Origin: CAZAGO01 sp964485045
Lineage (GTDB): Archaea > Nanobdellota > Nanobdellia > Pacearchaeales > GW2011-AR1
DNA: 48,595 nt
Assembly: GCA_964485045.1 (NCBI GenBank)
Contig: CAZAGO010000001.1
Span: 1 to 48,595 of the forward strand
Direction of reading: 5' to 3'
In this document: positions 1 through 8,039 of the stretch, in pieces
Layout: each line of letters starts with the position of its first letter
Position numbering within the stretch: the first letter of the stretch is position 1
Position numbers and translations under genes: made by a program
Notes under the pieces: model-generated
Database searches by the model: none
What the model was told of the DNA's origin: nothing
The model's input: only the letters and a program-made list of their open reading frames with translations

Positions 1-4
1 GGGA

Positions 5-292
5 ATGAAACTCCAGAATATGTTTTATTCAACTAAAATGAAAGAATTACACCTTCTATACAATCCAAATACTAAAGAATATTATTTTAGTAATGCATCT
101 AATCCCTATACAAATGGAGATAGGCAACCATTAAAAGAAGAGACTATTTTGAATTCACTTAAATCGAAAGTTGATTCAAAAAGAAAATCTCTTTTAAACC
201 TTATAAATGTAAATGAAGAAATTGAAAAAGAAATATTCAATCTTTTTGAAGATTCTAAAATTATTATAAAAAGAAAGTTCGATAAAATTTAA
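5..292 (+). CDS. Hypothetical protein, possibly 5'-truncated by the window edge
   Basis: I do not recognise this 95-residue protein. It is rich in Lys, Asn and Glu, has no membrane segment or cysteine motif, and ends in a basic stretch. The reading frame stays open to the first base of the window, so the true start may lie further upstream; in-frame ATGs at 5, 20 and 38 are all possible. It stops 25 bp before the GatE-like gene and is probably the first visible gene of the rightward operon that ends with Taw3. Its link to the amidotransferase genes is positional only. Confidence 0.5.
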   Translation: MKLQNMFYSTKMKELHLLYNPNTKEYYFSNASNPYTNGDRQPLKEETILNSLKSKVDSKRKSLLNLINVNEEIEKEIFNLFEDSKIIIKRKFDKI

Positions 293-317
293 TAAACCCT
301 TTTTGCTTAATTTCCGT

Positions 318-1766
318 ATGGAAAATAAAATAAATTATTCTGAAATAGGGTTTAAGTCTGGATTAGAAATTCATCAGCAACTAGATACTCACAAATTATT
401 CTGCGAATGCCCTTCTTTTTTAAGAAAAGATGAACCTGATTTCACAATACAAAGAAAGCTTCATGCAGTTGCTGGAGAATCAGGAAATGTTGATGAAGCA
501 GCATCTTATCAAGCTTCTTTAAATAAAAATTTCTTTTATCAGGGATATAATAATACTACTTGCCTAGTTGAATTAGATGAAGAACCTCCTCATGAAATAA
601 ATCAAGAAGCTTTGAAAATTGCATTGCAAATTTCTCTTCTTTTAAATGCAAAAATTGTTCCAATAGCTCAAATAATGAGAAAAACGGTTATAGATGGATC
701 AAATACAAGTGGATTCCAAAGAACAGTTCTTATTGCAAAAAATGGGTATTTAGAGACATCGCAAGGAAAAGTAGGAATTGAAACAATCTGTCTAGAAGAA
801 GATGCTGCAAGAATTATCTCTAAAGAAAAGAATAACTCATACTATAGATTAGATAGATTAGGTATCCCTCTTATAGAAATTGTTACTGCTCCAGAAATGA
901 AAACTCCTGAAGAAGTTAAAGAGATAGCACTTCAGATAGGAGAAATTTTAAGAAGTTGTAAAGTAAGAAGAGGTATTGGTACTATAAGACAAGATGTTAA
1001 TATTTCAATAAAAGAGGGGACAAGAGTTGAAATAAAAGGATTCCAAGATCCTGCAATGATGATTGAAACAATAAATAAAGAAATATTAAGACAAAAAACT
1101 CTTATTTCTAAAGGAAAAAAAGTTGAAAAAGAAGTTAGAAATGCACTTCCCGATGGAAGTACAGAGTTTCTAAGACCCATGCCTGGATCTGCAAGAATGT
1201 ATCCTGAAACAGACTTATGCTTATTAAAAATTTCAAGAGAAACAATTAATGAGATTAAGAGAAATTTGCCAAAATTAAGAAAAGAAATAGAGAACGATTT
1301 AAGAGTAGAAGGACTAAATGAAGAAATGATAAAACTTCTATTTAAAGAAAACATGCTAGAAGATTTCAAAGAGTTAAGTTTCATTATAAAAAATCCAAAT
1401 TTAATTGCAAAAGTTCTCCTTATTTTTCCAAAAGAAATTGCAAGCCATTCTAAAAAAGATATTTCAAAAGTTAGAGAAATTCTAAACAAAGATATTCTCA
1501 TTTTTATTTTAGAAAATTTAAAGAAGAAAAAAATAAATGAAAACCAAATCAAACAGGTTTTAGAAAGAATAATAGAAGGAGAAGATTTTGAAAAAGCAAT
1601 ATCCTTTGAATTAGAGACAGACTCAATTGAAGAAAAAATACTTAAAATTGTAAAAGAGAAACCCGGGCTTGCTATAAATGCGTATATGGGAATAGCCATG
1701 AAAGAATTTGCTGGAAAAATAAGTGGAAAAGAAATAGCAGAAATTATTAAAAAGCATGTTAAATAG
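318..1766 (+). CDS. gatE: GatE-like tRNA amidotransferase subunit lacking the GAD insertion
   Basis: This is a GatB/GatE-family subunit, which binds misacylated tRNA and activates it for conversion to the amide form. The N-terminal signature GLEIHQQLDTHKLFCECPS near residues 15-33 and the block RKTVIDGSNTSGFQRT near 121-136 are of GatE type rather than GatB type. Normal archaeal GatE has an AspRS-like GAD domain between the catalytic cradle and the LPDG..FLRPMP motif. Here only a few residues separate the two sides, around residues 260-275, and the protein is 482 residues instead of roughly 600. A YqeY-like tail domain follows. I chose the ATG at 318; an upstream TTG at 303 would add five residues. 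No GatD is present, but GatA and a GatC-like protein are in the same operon. Confidence 0.9.
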   Translation: MENKINYSEIGFKSGLEIHQQLDTHKLFCECPSFLRKDEPDFTIQRKLHAVAGESGNVDEAASYQASLNKNFFYQGYNNTTCLVELDEEPPHEINQEALKIALQISLLLNAKIVPIAQIMRKTVIDGSNTSGFQRTVLIAKNGYLETSQGKVGIETICLEEDAARIISKEKNNSYYRLDRLGIPLIEIVTAPEMKTPEEVKEIALQIGEILRSCKVRRGIGTIRQDVNISIKEGTRVEIKGFQDPAMMIETINKEILRQKTLISKGKKVEKEVRNALPDGSTEFLRPMPGSARMYPETDLCLLKISRETINEIKRNLPKLRKEIENDLRVEGLNEEMIKLLFKENMLEDFKELSFIIKNPNLIAKVLLIFPKEIASHSKKDISKVREILNKDILIFILENLKKKKINENQIKQVLERIIEGEDFEKAISFELETDSIEEKILKIVKEKPGLAINAYMGIAMKEFAGKISGKEIAEIIKKHVK

Positions 1767-1774
1767 AAAATACT

Positions 1775-3085
1775 ATGGAAAAAGAAAAAAAATTATTTAA
1801 TTCTTGCGAAAAAAGAATTTTAATAAAAGAGTTATTTTCTTCAAAAGAAAAGAAGATAGAAATTGCTGGATGGGTTCATAATTCTAGAGATTTAAGCAAA
1901 GTTAAATTTCTTGTTCTAAGAGATATTTCAGGAATAATTCAAGTAACTGGAATAAAAAATGAAACTCAAAAAGAGATTTTTGAAATGATGGACAAAATAC
2001 CAAGAGAATCAGTTGTTTATATTTCTGGAGAGTTGAAAGATTCAAAACAAGCGCCTGGGGGAAAAGAGGTTTTACCTAGCAATATTCTTGTTTTGAACTC
2101 TTCGGAAGAACTTCTTATTGATGTCTCAGATTTTTCTAAGACAGAACTTCCAAAAAGACTTGACTATAGATTTTTGGACTTTCATAGAAGAAAAACTCAA
2201 GCAATCTTTAAGATACAAACAGAGATTGCAAATTCTTTCAGAGAATATTTCTATAATAAAAATTACATAGAACTACAACCTCCTTGTGTAATAGGAACTT
2301 CAAGCGAAGGAGGAACTGAATTATTTCCTGTGCAATACTTTGAAAAAAAAGCATATCTTGCCCAATCTCCTCAATTATACAAACAAATGATGGCTTGTTC
2401 GATGGAAAAAACATTTACAATTACCCCTGTATGGAGAGCTGAAAAACATAACACTCCAAGACATATAAATGAAATAAGACAAATGGATATAGAATGTGCT
2501 TTTATGAATCAAATGGATATAATGAAAGAGCTAGAAGAAGTTATGAAACATATAATTTCAAATATTTTAAAAAAATGTAAAACTGAATTAGAAATACTTG
2601 GAATAAAAGACCTTAAAATTCCAAAAGGGGTTTATCTTCATTATGAACAAGCAATAAAAGAAGCGGGAGGGCAAATTGGAGAGGATTTTACTCCAGAACA
2701 AGAAAGAATTTTATGTAAAAAATATCCTGGAGAAGTAGTATTTACCCATTCATGGCCAAGTTCAATTAAACCTTTTTATATCATGCCAAAAGATGAAAAC
2801 CCAAAATCAGAATATAGCGAAGGATTTGATGCTCTTTATGGAGGAATTGAAATTTCTAGCGGAGGACAAAGAATTCATATCCCTAAACTTTTAATTGAAA
2901 GACTAAAATCTAAAAAACTAAATCCAAAAGATTTTAAAAATTATATAGATAGTTTCAGATTTGGAGCTCCTTTTCATAGTGGATGGAGTATTGGTTTAGA
3001 AAGATTAACACAGATTGTATGTGGATTGGATAACGTAAAGGAAGCCACAATGTTTCCTAGAGATAGAGACAGATTAAATCCATAA
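1775..3085 (+). CDS. aspS: Aspartyl-tRNA synthetase, archaeal type, probably non-discriminating
   Basis: This class IIb synthetase attaches Asp to tRNA-Asp and probably also to tRNA-Asn. The 436 residues comprise an N-terminal OB fold (GWVHNSRDL near 32-40), then the catalytic core with motif 2 FRAE-like WRAEKH and the archaeal C-terminal motif 3 ending in FPRDRDRLNP. His35 in GWVH and Pro94 in KQAPGG match the residues found in non-discriminating archaeal-type enzymes; discriminating ones typically have other residues at these sites. The position 8 bp after the GatE-like gene supports a role in feeding Asp-tRNA-Asn to the amidotransferase. Relaxed specificity is inferred from two residues and from context. 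Confidence 0.93.
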   Translation: MEKEKKLFNSCEKRILIKELFSSKEKKIEIAGWVHNSRDLSKVKFLVLRDISGIIQVTGIKNETQKEIFEMMDKIPRESVVYISGELKDSKQAPGGKEVLPSNILVLNSSEELLIDVSDFSKTELPKRLDYRFLDFHRRKTQAIFKIQTEIANSFREYFYNKNYIELQPPCVIGTSSEGGTELFPVQYFEKKAYLAQSPQLYKQMMACSMEKTFTITPVWRAEKHNTPRHINEIRQMDIECAFMNQMDIMKELEEVMKHIISNILKKCKTELEILGIKDLKIPKGVYLHYEQAIKEAGGQIGEDFTPEQERILCKKYPGEVVFTHSWPSSIKPFYIMPKDENPKSEYSEGFDALYGGIEISSGGQRIHIPKLLIERLKSKKLNPKDFKNYIDSFRFGAPFHSGWSIGLERLTQIVCGLDNVKEATMFPRDRDRLNP

Positions 3086-3097
3086 TTAATTCTTAGA

Positions 3098-4153
3098 ATG
3101 AAATCATTTGGAACTCTCCATGGCAAATTAAAGCTTCCTGCCTTTTTTCCAGATGCAACTTATGGAAAAATAAGGTCTATAAATATAAGTGACCTAAAAA
3201 AAACTAAGACTAAAGGATTAGTTGTAAATGCATACCACTTATTCAAAGAAAATCTCTTAGAAGAAATACAAAAATCAAAAGGCATTCATAACTATATGAA
3301 TTTCAAAAAACCTATTATTTCTGATTCTGGAGGATTCCAAATTATGTCCCTTATTCATAAAAATTCTAAGCTTGGAAAAATCACAGAGAAAGGTGCTTTT
3401 TTTGTAATTGATGGGAAAAAATTCATTCTTACTCCAGAAAAATGTATTGAAATTCAATTAAAAATAGGAAGCGATATAATTATGTGTCTTGATGACTGCA
3501 CAAAACCAGAATTAAAATATAAAGATCAATTAAAATCGGTTGAGAGAACAATTCGTTGGGCAAAAAGGTGTAAAATCCATTTTGAAAAACTAACAAAAAA
3601 AGAAAACAAAAAACCCTCACTCTTTGCAATAATTCAAGGAGGAGAAAGCAAAAGACTAAGAAAAAAATGTGCTGAGGAACTTTTGAAAATAAAATTTAAT
3701 GGATACAGTTTTGGAGGGTGGCCCGTAAAAAAGGGTAAATTGCTAAAAGAAATTTTAGAATACACTTCAAGCCTAATTCCAAATAATTTTCCAAAATATG
3801 CTATGGGTATTGGAAAACCAAAAGATATTATTGAATGCATAAAGATGGGCTATACTCTTTTTGATTGTGTTATTCCTACTAGAGAAGCTAGGCATAAACG
3901 CCTTTATATATTTCATAAGGATTATAAAAATAAACTTGAAAATTCTTTTTCTTTTCTTAAAATAAATTTAAAATCAAAAAATAGCAAGAAAAAAATATCT
4001 AATTTTTGCAGTTGTGAACTATGTTCAAAATATAATCAAAAAGAACTATTTGAAATGTTTAGAAAAAATCCTGAAAAGGCAAGAAGACTTTCAACAATTC
4101 ATAACTTGACATTTTATAGCACTCTTTTAGAACACTTAAAATCTCTTAATTAA
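3098..4153 (+). CDS. tgt: tRNA-guanine transglycosylase, bacterial-type architecture
   Basis: This enzyme exchanges a guanine base in tRNA for a 7-deazaguanine. It has the general acid Asp76 in SDSGGFQ, the base-recognition segment MCLDDC at 128-133, and the nucleophile Asp255 in LFDCVIPTR. A zinc site follows at Cys303, Cys305, Cys308 and His334. The C-terminal CxCxxC...H zinc subdomain, the DDC motif and the 351-residue length match the bacterial/eukaryotic queuosine enzyme (wobble position 34). Archaeal archaeosine TGT is longer, carries a PUA tail and acts on position 15. The substrate base cannot be read from sequence, and no queuosine biosynthesis genes are visible here. It sits 12 bp after aspS in a tRNA-modification operon and is probably an old transfer from bacteria. 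Confidence 0.88.
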   Translation: MKSFGTLHGKLKLPAFFPDATYGKIRSINISDLKKTKTKGLVVNAYHLFKENLLEEIQKSKGIHNYMNFKKPIISDSGGFQIMSLIHKNSKLGKITEKGAFFVIDGKKFILTPEKCIEIQLKIGSDIIMCLDDCTKPELKYKDQLKSVERTIRWAKRCKIHFEKLTKKENKKPSLFAIIQGGESKRLRKKCAEELLKIKFNGYSFGGWPVKKGKLLKEILEYTSSLIPNNFPKYAMGIGKPKDIIECIKMGYTLFDCVIPTREARHKRLYIFHKDYKNKLENSFSFLKINLKSKNSKKKISNFCSCELCSKYNQKELFEMFRKNPEKARRLSTIHNLTFYSTLLEHLKSLN

Positions 4154-4183
4154 CTTTTTAAAATAGCCATTCCTTCATAAACT

Positions 4184-4441
4184 ATGGATTTTTTATGGAG
4201 AAAAGTTTCTAAACAAGAGAAAGAAGATATTAAAAAGCAAGCAAAAAGAATAATCGATAATTTTTCTAACAATCTTTCAAAATTAAATATCCCTCTTGAA
4301 GAATCAATAATTGAAAGGAATTTATGTCAAAGAGAAGAAAAGGAAAGCAAAGAAGAAAGAAACTTCTCAAAAAAAATTATGTTTGAAAATGCTAAAGAAA
4401 AAAATAATAATTTTATTATAGGAGAACGCAAATCATGGTAA
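4184..4441 (+). CDS. gatC: GatC-like amidotransferase subunit (divergent)
   Basis: This 85-residue protein has an N-terminal basic amphipathic helix and a C-terminal block, FENAKEKNNNFIIGERKSW, near residues 67-85. That block resembles the C-terminal signature of GatC (…NAPE…FVVPK…). The size and the location between the GatE-like and GatA genes fit GatC, the small clamp that wraps GatA onto GatB. Similarity is weak in the middle, so the call rests on the tail motif, length and context. Its last seven bases overlap the Nudix gene, implying translational coupling. If it is not GatC, it is an unclassified helical protein of the same operon. Confidence 0.55.
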   Translation: MDFLWRKVSKQEKEDIKKQAKRIIDNFSNNLSKLNIPLEESIIERNLCQREEKESKEERNFSKKIMFENAKEKNNNFIIGERKSW

Positions 4442-4851
4442 GCGAAGGAAAATTTATTGTTGCATCTGGTCCGGTGATTATTAAAAAAGGAAAGCTCCTA
4501 GTAAACAAAGATAATAAGGACGATTTTTACAAGCTTCCAGGAGGAACAATTGAACATGGCATAGAGGATTTGGAGCAAGCTTGTCATAGAGAGACAAAGG
4601 AAGAAAATAATGGAGAAATTGAAATAATCAGACCATTGCATCCAATGATTATATGGAAAAATCCTCAGTCTGGTGAAAAAATGGTTATTCTTTTGATTCA
4701 CTATCTTTCAAAATTAAAAAATCCAAAGGAAGTTATGCCAATTTCTCCTGTTCAAGAAATCAAATGGTTAGACATAAAAGAAATAAAAAAAGGAAAGTAT
4801 CATGTTGCTCCAAATATAAAATTCTTAATTGAAAAAGGAGATATAAAATAA
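4435..4851 (+). CDS. Nudix hydrolase
   Basis: Nudix enzymes hydrolyse nucleoside diphosphates linked to another group. The Nudix box is visible at about residues 36-59, running from LPGGTIEHG through RETKEEN. The two catalytic glutamates of the REx2EE core are present, but there is one extra residue before the first Glu, and Asn replaces the usual late Gly. The protein is 138 residues, a single-domain size. It starts inside the 3' end of the GatC-like gene. The substrate cannot be inferred; house-cleaning of damaged nucleotides or a role in tRNA metabolism are both possible. Confidence 0.85.
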   Translation: MVSEGKFIVASGPVIIKKGKLLVNKDNKDDFYKLPGGTIEHGIEDLEQACHRETKEENNGEIEIIRPLHPMIIWKNPQSGEKMVILLIHYLSKLKNPKEVMPISPVQEIKWLDIKEIKKGKYHVAPNIKFLIEKGDIK

Positions 4852-4887
4852 AAAGATGAAAAATACAAAATTGGAGGATTTTGCATA

Positions 4888-5289
4888 ATGGAAAACAAAA
4901 TAAAGATGTATATCTTTTTGGGAATACTTGGTTTGCTTATAATTCTAGCAGTTGTATTTTTTTATCTTCGTGCAGAAGAAAACTACTGGATACAAGATTC
5001 AAAAGGGGTTTGGATTAAGCATGGAAGTCCCCTTAAAACTCCAGAAGAAGTATTGACTCAGCAAAGAATTATTATTTGTGCTAAAGACTTATATTCTAAA
5101 TTCCCAAAAGAGAACATTTCAAGCCAGTGTCTCGGCTCTTGTGATAATTATGCAGTAGATCTCGTTAACAATCCAAAAATTGAAGAAGATAGTTTTGAAA
5201 AAAACTTATGCGAATCAATTGTAAGAGGGCAACTTACAAGAGTTATAGAAATGGATAAAGAAGGAAATATCATAACAATCAGAGGATAA
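4888..5289 (+). CDS. Small single-pass membrane protein of unknown function
   Basis: I do not recognise this 133-residue protein. A strong hydrophobic segment at about residues 8-26 is followed by a polar domain, so it is probably anchored with its C-terminus outside. Four cysteines in the polar part (near 64, 81, 85 and 108) could form disulfides if that part is extracytoplasmic. It ends 2 bp before gatA and belongs to the same transcript. Nothing in the sequence ties it to tRNA chemistry. Confidence 0.75.
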   Translation: MENKIKMYIFLGILGLLIILAVVFFYLRAEENYWIQDSKGVWIKHGSPLKTPEEVLTQQRIIICAKDLYSKFPKENISSQCLGSCDNYAVDLVNNPKIEEDSFEKNLCESIVRGQLTRVIEMDKEGNIITIRG

Positions 5290-5291
5290 AA

Positions 5292-6614
5292 ATGGAGGAA
5301 AAATTAAAAAAATATCTTAAAGAAATTGAAAAAAATAATAAAAAAGGTAAGAAAATAAATGCAATCCTTCAATTGAGAGATAAAAAAGAATTAATTGAGG
5401 AAGCAAAGGCCATAAATAAAAAAATAGAATGTAAAAAAGCTGGAAAACTTGCTGGAAAAATAATTATAATAAAGGCAAATATAAACGTGAAAGGGATGAA
5501 CTGTTCTTGTGCTTCAAAAGTATTGGAAAAGTATATTGCTCCTTATGATGCTTATGTTGTAAAAAAAATAAAAGAAGAAGACGGATTAATAATAGGAATT
5601 GCAAACATGGACGAATTTGCATGTGGAGGCTCTGGAGAAACCTCTGCTTTTGGAGTAACACAAAACCCTAAAAAAATAGGTTTTGTTCCTGGAGGATCTT
5701 CTTCTGGAAGCGCAGCTTCTGTGTCTGCAGGATTTTGTGATATGGCCTTAGGAAGTGATACAGGAGGAAGCATAAGAAACCCTTCAAGTCATTGTGGAGT
5801 AGTGGGAATAAAACCAACTTACTCTTTTGTCTCAAGAGCAGGCCTTATTGATTTAAGCATGAGTTTAGACCAAATAGGAACTATTGCAAATAATGTTGAG
5901 GATGCTGCTCTCTTACTAAAAGTTATTTCAGGTAAAGATAAAAAAGATTCTACAAGTCAAGCTTCTCCAGAAATAAATTTAAAAGAATTAAAAAATTCTC
6001 CAAAAAAAATTAAAATAGGTCTTCTTGATTTAAATATAAAAGATAACAGGATACAAGCATTAATTAATAAAAAAGTTGAGAATATATCTAAAGAATATGA
6101 CTTCACATTTGAAAAAATAAAATTGAAATATATCGATTTGGCTGTTGAAACGTATTATCCTTTGGTCTATGTGGAATTCTTTTCTGGCACAAGAAGATTT
6201 GATGGAAGGAGATACGGAGAAAAAATTGAAGATGCTGCTGGACCAGAAGTTTTAAGAAGAATTCTTGGAGGAAGTGAAATTACCAAAGCAGAACACGCTG
6301 GAAGATATTATAATTTATCCTTAAAAGTTAAAAGTTTGATTGAAAAAGAATTTTCAAAAGCTTTTGAAAAATTTGACTGTATAATTTCTCCAGTTGTTCC
6401 AAGACTCCCACACAAAATTGGGCAAAAAATTTCTGTGGAAGAAATGTATGATTATGATGCCTTAACTATTCCTTCAAATCTTGCAGGAAATTGTGCGATA
6501 AGTATTCCTACAGGAGAGATTGATGAAATTCCCATAGGAATGCAAATAATGTGTGATAAATTTCAAGAACAAAAACTCTTACAAATAGCACATGCTTTTG
6601 AAAAGAAGATATAA
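5292..6614 (+). CDS. gatA: Asp-tRNA(Asn)/Glu-tRNA(Gln) amidotransferase subunit A
   Basis: This amidase-signature enzyme releases ammonia from Gln or Asn and transfers it to Asp-tRNA-Asn or Glu-tRNA-Gln held by the partner subunit. The catalytic Ser-cisSer-Lys triad is visible as Lys61, Ser137 in GGSSSGS and Ser160 in GSDTGGS. The IRNPSSHCGVVGIKPT block follows. The length of 440 residues is slightly short of the usual 470-490, and the C-terminus ends in the typical IPIGMQIM region. The start lies 2 bp after the preceding gene. Pairing with a GatE-type rather than a GatB-type subunit is unusual; GatE normally partners the asparaginase-like GatD. Confidence 0.95.
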   Translation: MEEKLKKYLKEIEKNNKKGKKINAILQLRDKKELIEEAKAINKKIECKKAGKLAGKIIIIKANINVKGMNCSCASKVLEKYIAPYDAYVVKKIKEEDGLIIGIANMDEFACGGSGETSAFGVTQNPKKIGFVPGGSSSGSAASVSAGFCDMALGSDTGGSIRNPSSHCGVVGIKPTYSFVSRAGLIDLSMSLDQIGTIANNVEDAALLLKVISGKDKKDSTSQASPEINLKELKNSPKKIKIGLLDLNIKDNRIQALINKKVENISKEYDFTFEKIKLKYIDLAVETYYPLVYVEFFSGTRRFDGRRYGEKIEDAAGPEVLRRILGGSEITKAEHAGRYYNLSLKVKSLIEKEFSKAFEKFDCIISPVVPRLPHKIGQKISVEEMYDYDALTIPSNLAGNCAISIPTGEIDEIPIGMQIMCDKFQEQKLLQIAHAFEKKI

Positions 6615-6648
6615 AAATCTTTAAAAACGTTCCTTGATTTCTCGAATT

Positions 6649-7314
6649 ATGAAAATAGGGAAAGTTGAAATTTCTTGGTTAGGACATTCTGGAGTTTTGA
6701 TAAAAAATTCAAAAATAATTTACATTGATCCTTATGCTATAAAAAATGACTCTGAAAAAGCAGATTTTATACTTATAACTCACAGTCATTATGATCATTG
6801 CAGTATTGAAGATATACAAAAGATTATAAAACCTGGAACAAAAATAATTCTTCCTCCCGATTGCCAAAGCAAAGTAACTAGATTTAATTTTCCAGTGCAG
6901 ATAGAAAATTTTGAACCAGGGCAAGAAAAAAATTTTGGAGGAATAAAAATTGTTTCTCTTCCAGCTTATAATATAGGAAAATCTTTTCATTCAAAAGAAG
7001 AATCTTGGTTAGGCTATCTTATAAAAATGGATTATGTGCTTATTTATCACGCAGGAGATACTGATTTAATTCCAGAAATGAAAAATCTTACTGGACATGG
7101 ACAATCAAAGAAAGATTTTGTTGCTCTCCTTCCAGTTGGAGGAAAAGTTACAATGAATTCGGAAGAAGCTGCAGAAGCAGCAAAAATAATAAAACCCTCT
7201 TTAGCAATTCCAATTCATTATGGTTCTATTGTTGGAAATAAAGAAGATGCTCTGGATTTTTTAGAATTTTGTGAAGAGAACGGAATAAAGGCTGCGATTC
7301 TAGATAAGATTTAA
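6649..7314 (+). CDS. Metallo-beta-lactamase fold hydrolase (UlaG/UPF0173-like)
   Basis: This is a metal-dependent hydrolase with the metallo-beta-lactamase fold. The motif HSHYDH at residues 45-50 supplies the first metal ligands, GDTD near 137-140 the bridging Asp, and HYG near 190 the last His. The short, insertion-free layout is that of the UlaG-like group, often annotated as beta-lactamase-like or UPF0173, whose natural substrates are mostly unknown. I prefer the ATG at 6649 (221 aa) to a TTG at 6634. It follows gatA by 34 bp and is probably co-transcribed, but is not obviously part of tRNA metabolism. Confidence 0.88.
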   Translation: MKIGKVEISWLGHSGVLIKNSKIIYIDPYAIKNDSEKADFILITHSHYDHCSIEDIQKIIKPGTKIILPPDCQSKVTRFNFPVQIENFEPGQEKNFGGIKIVSLPAYNIGKSFHSKEESWLGYLIKMDYVLIYHAGDTDLIPEMKNLTGHGQSKKDFVALLPVGGKVTMNSEEAAEAAKIIKPSLAIPIHYGSIVGNKEDALDFLEFCEENGIKAAILDKI

Positions 7315-7338
7315 ATTCTTATTTTTATTGAATTGTTT

Positions 7339-7914
7339 ATGGCTCAAGATTTTTTTACACAAAGAAAAAAAGCAGTTTTATTGAAAATAGACAAATCTTC
7401 AAAAAAAAGCTGGGATAAAAAAATCATTTCTCTTTGTAATAAAATAAATTCAAAAGAAAGTTATTATACGACTTCTTCTTGTTCTGGAAGAGTACTTTTA
7501 GTAATAAATGAAAAACGAAAACAAAAAAATGTTTTTTGTAAAGTATATCACCAATTAATATCTCAAAATATTCTTGAGAAAGATTTAAGAGAAATTTTAA
7601 TTAAATTCAAAAATAAAGAGATAAAGTTTAAACTAGATCCCCCTATAATCCATATAGCCTGCAGAAGAATGAAAGATGCAAAAGAATTATATGAAAAAGC
7701 AAAGATTGCTGGATGGAAAAGAATAGGCTTAGTTTCTTGGGAAAAAAGAATAATTTTAGAATTAAATTGCACTGAAAAATTAGAATTTCCTATCATTGAG
7801 AACAGAAAAGTTTTAGTTGATGAAAAATTTTTAGAAATAATTGTAAAACAAAGCAATTTTAAAATAAAAAATGGTTGGAAAAAAATAAAAAAGCTAGAAA
7901 ATTTAATAAAATAA
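7339..7914 (+). CDS. taw3: Taw3/TYW3 tRNA wyosine-pathway methyltransferase
   Basis: TYW3 family enzymes use S-adenosylmethionine to methylate the tricyclic wyosine base made from G37 of tRNA-Phe. The family blocks YYTTSSCSGR near residues 42-51 and HIACRRMKDAKELYEKAKIAG near 104-124 are both clear. The 191-residue length fits. I chose the ATG at 7339; a TTG two codons upstream is possible. It closes the rightward operon of tRNA-related genes. A 125-bp spacer with the ftsZ promoter follows. Confidence 0.9.
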   Translation: MAQDFFTQRKKAVLLKIDKSSKKSWDKKIISLCNKINSKESYYTTSSCSGRVLLVINEKRKQKNVFCKVYHQLISQNILEKDLREILIKFKNKEIKFKLDPPIIHIACRRMKDAKELYEKAKIAGWKRIGLVSWEKRIILELNCTEKLEFPIIENRKVLVDEKFLEIIVKQSNFKIKNGWKKIKKLENLIK

Positions 7915-7950
7915 TATTTATTTTAAAAAGAATATCCTCTTTTTTGAAAC

Positions 7951-7962
7951 AAAATATATTTA
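7951..7962 (+). promoter_or_regulatory. ftsZ promoter TATA box
   Basis: The A/T-only element AAAATATATTTA lies 78-89 bp upstream of the ftsZ start and is the best archaeal TATA box in this spacer. Transcription would begin about 25 bp downstream, near 7980-7985, giving a leader of about 55-60 nt that contains a hairpin and a strong Shine-Dalgarno site. Most other genes here look leaderless or short-leadered, so ftsZ is the exception. Confidence 0.6.
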
Positions 7963-7982
7963 AACAACATTATTGTTGTTTA
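7961..7982. promoter_or_regulatory. Perfect inverted repeat at the ftsZ transcription start
   Basis: TAAACAACA (7961-7969) and TGTTGTTTA (7974-7982) form a perfect 9-bp inverted repeat around the 4-base spacer TTAT. It starts at the edge of the TATA box and ends near the predicted initiation site. That is where a dimeric repressor would block RNA polymerase. It could also form a hairpin if transcription starts earlier. The regulator is unknown. Confidence 0.55.
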
Positions 7983-7993
7983 CTATTAGAAAT

Positions 7994-8032
7994 AGGGGTC
8001 TCCCCTTTTTCTTGACAGAACTGAAAGGAGGT
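7994..8032 (+). promoter_or_regulatory. ftsZ leader: small GC hairpin, T-run and strong Shine-Dalgarno
   Basis: AGGGG-TCT-CCCCT (7994-8006) followed by further T residues resembles a weak intrinsic terminator. Shortly downstream, AAAGGAGGT (8024-8032) is a near-perfect Shine-Dalgarno sequence 7 nt before the ATG at 8040. The arrangement suggests that the leader could attenuate or stabilise the mRNA. Confidence 0.45.
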
Positions 8033-8039
8033 TTAAAAA

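Noticed and set aside
932..1699. Long reverse-strand reading frame of 255 codons inside the GatE-like gene
   Set aside because: It is an antisense shadow: the forward frame encodes a conserved protein across its full length. Low GC and codon bias leave reverse frames open. The reverse product has no recognisable motif.
318..1766. GatB rather than GatE
   Set aside because: The N-terminal signature, including the CPS motif and the TVIDGSNTSGFQRT block, is of GatE type. Only the lack of the GAD domain makes it GatB-sized.
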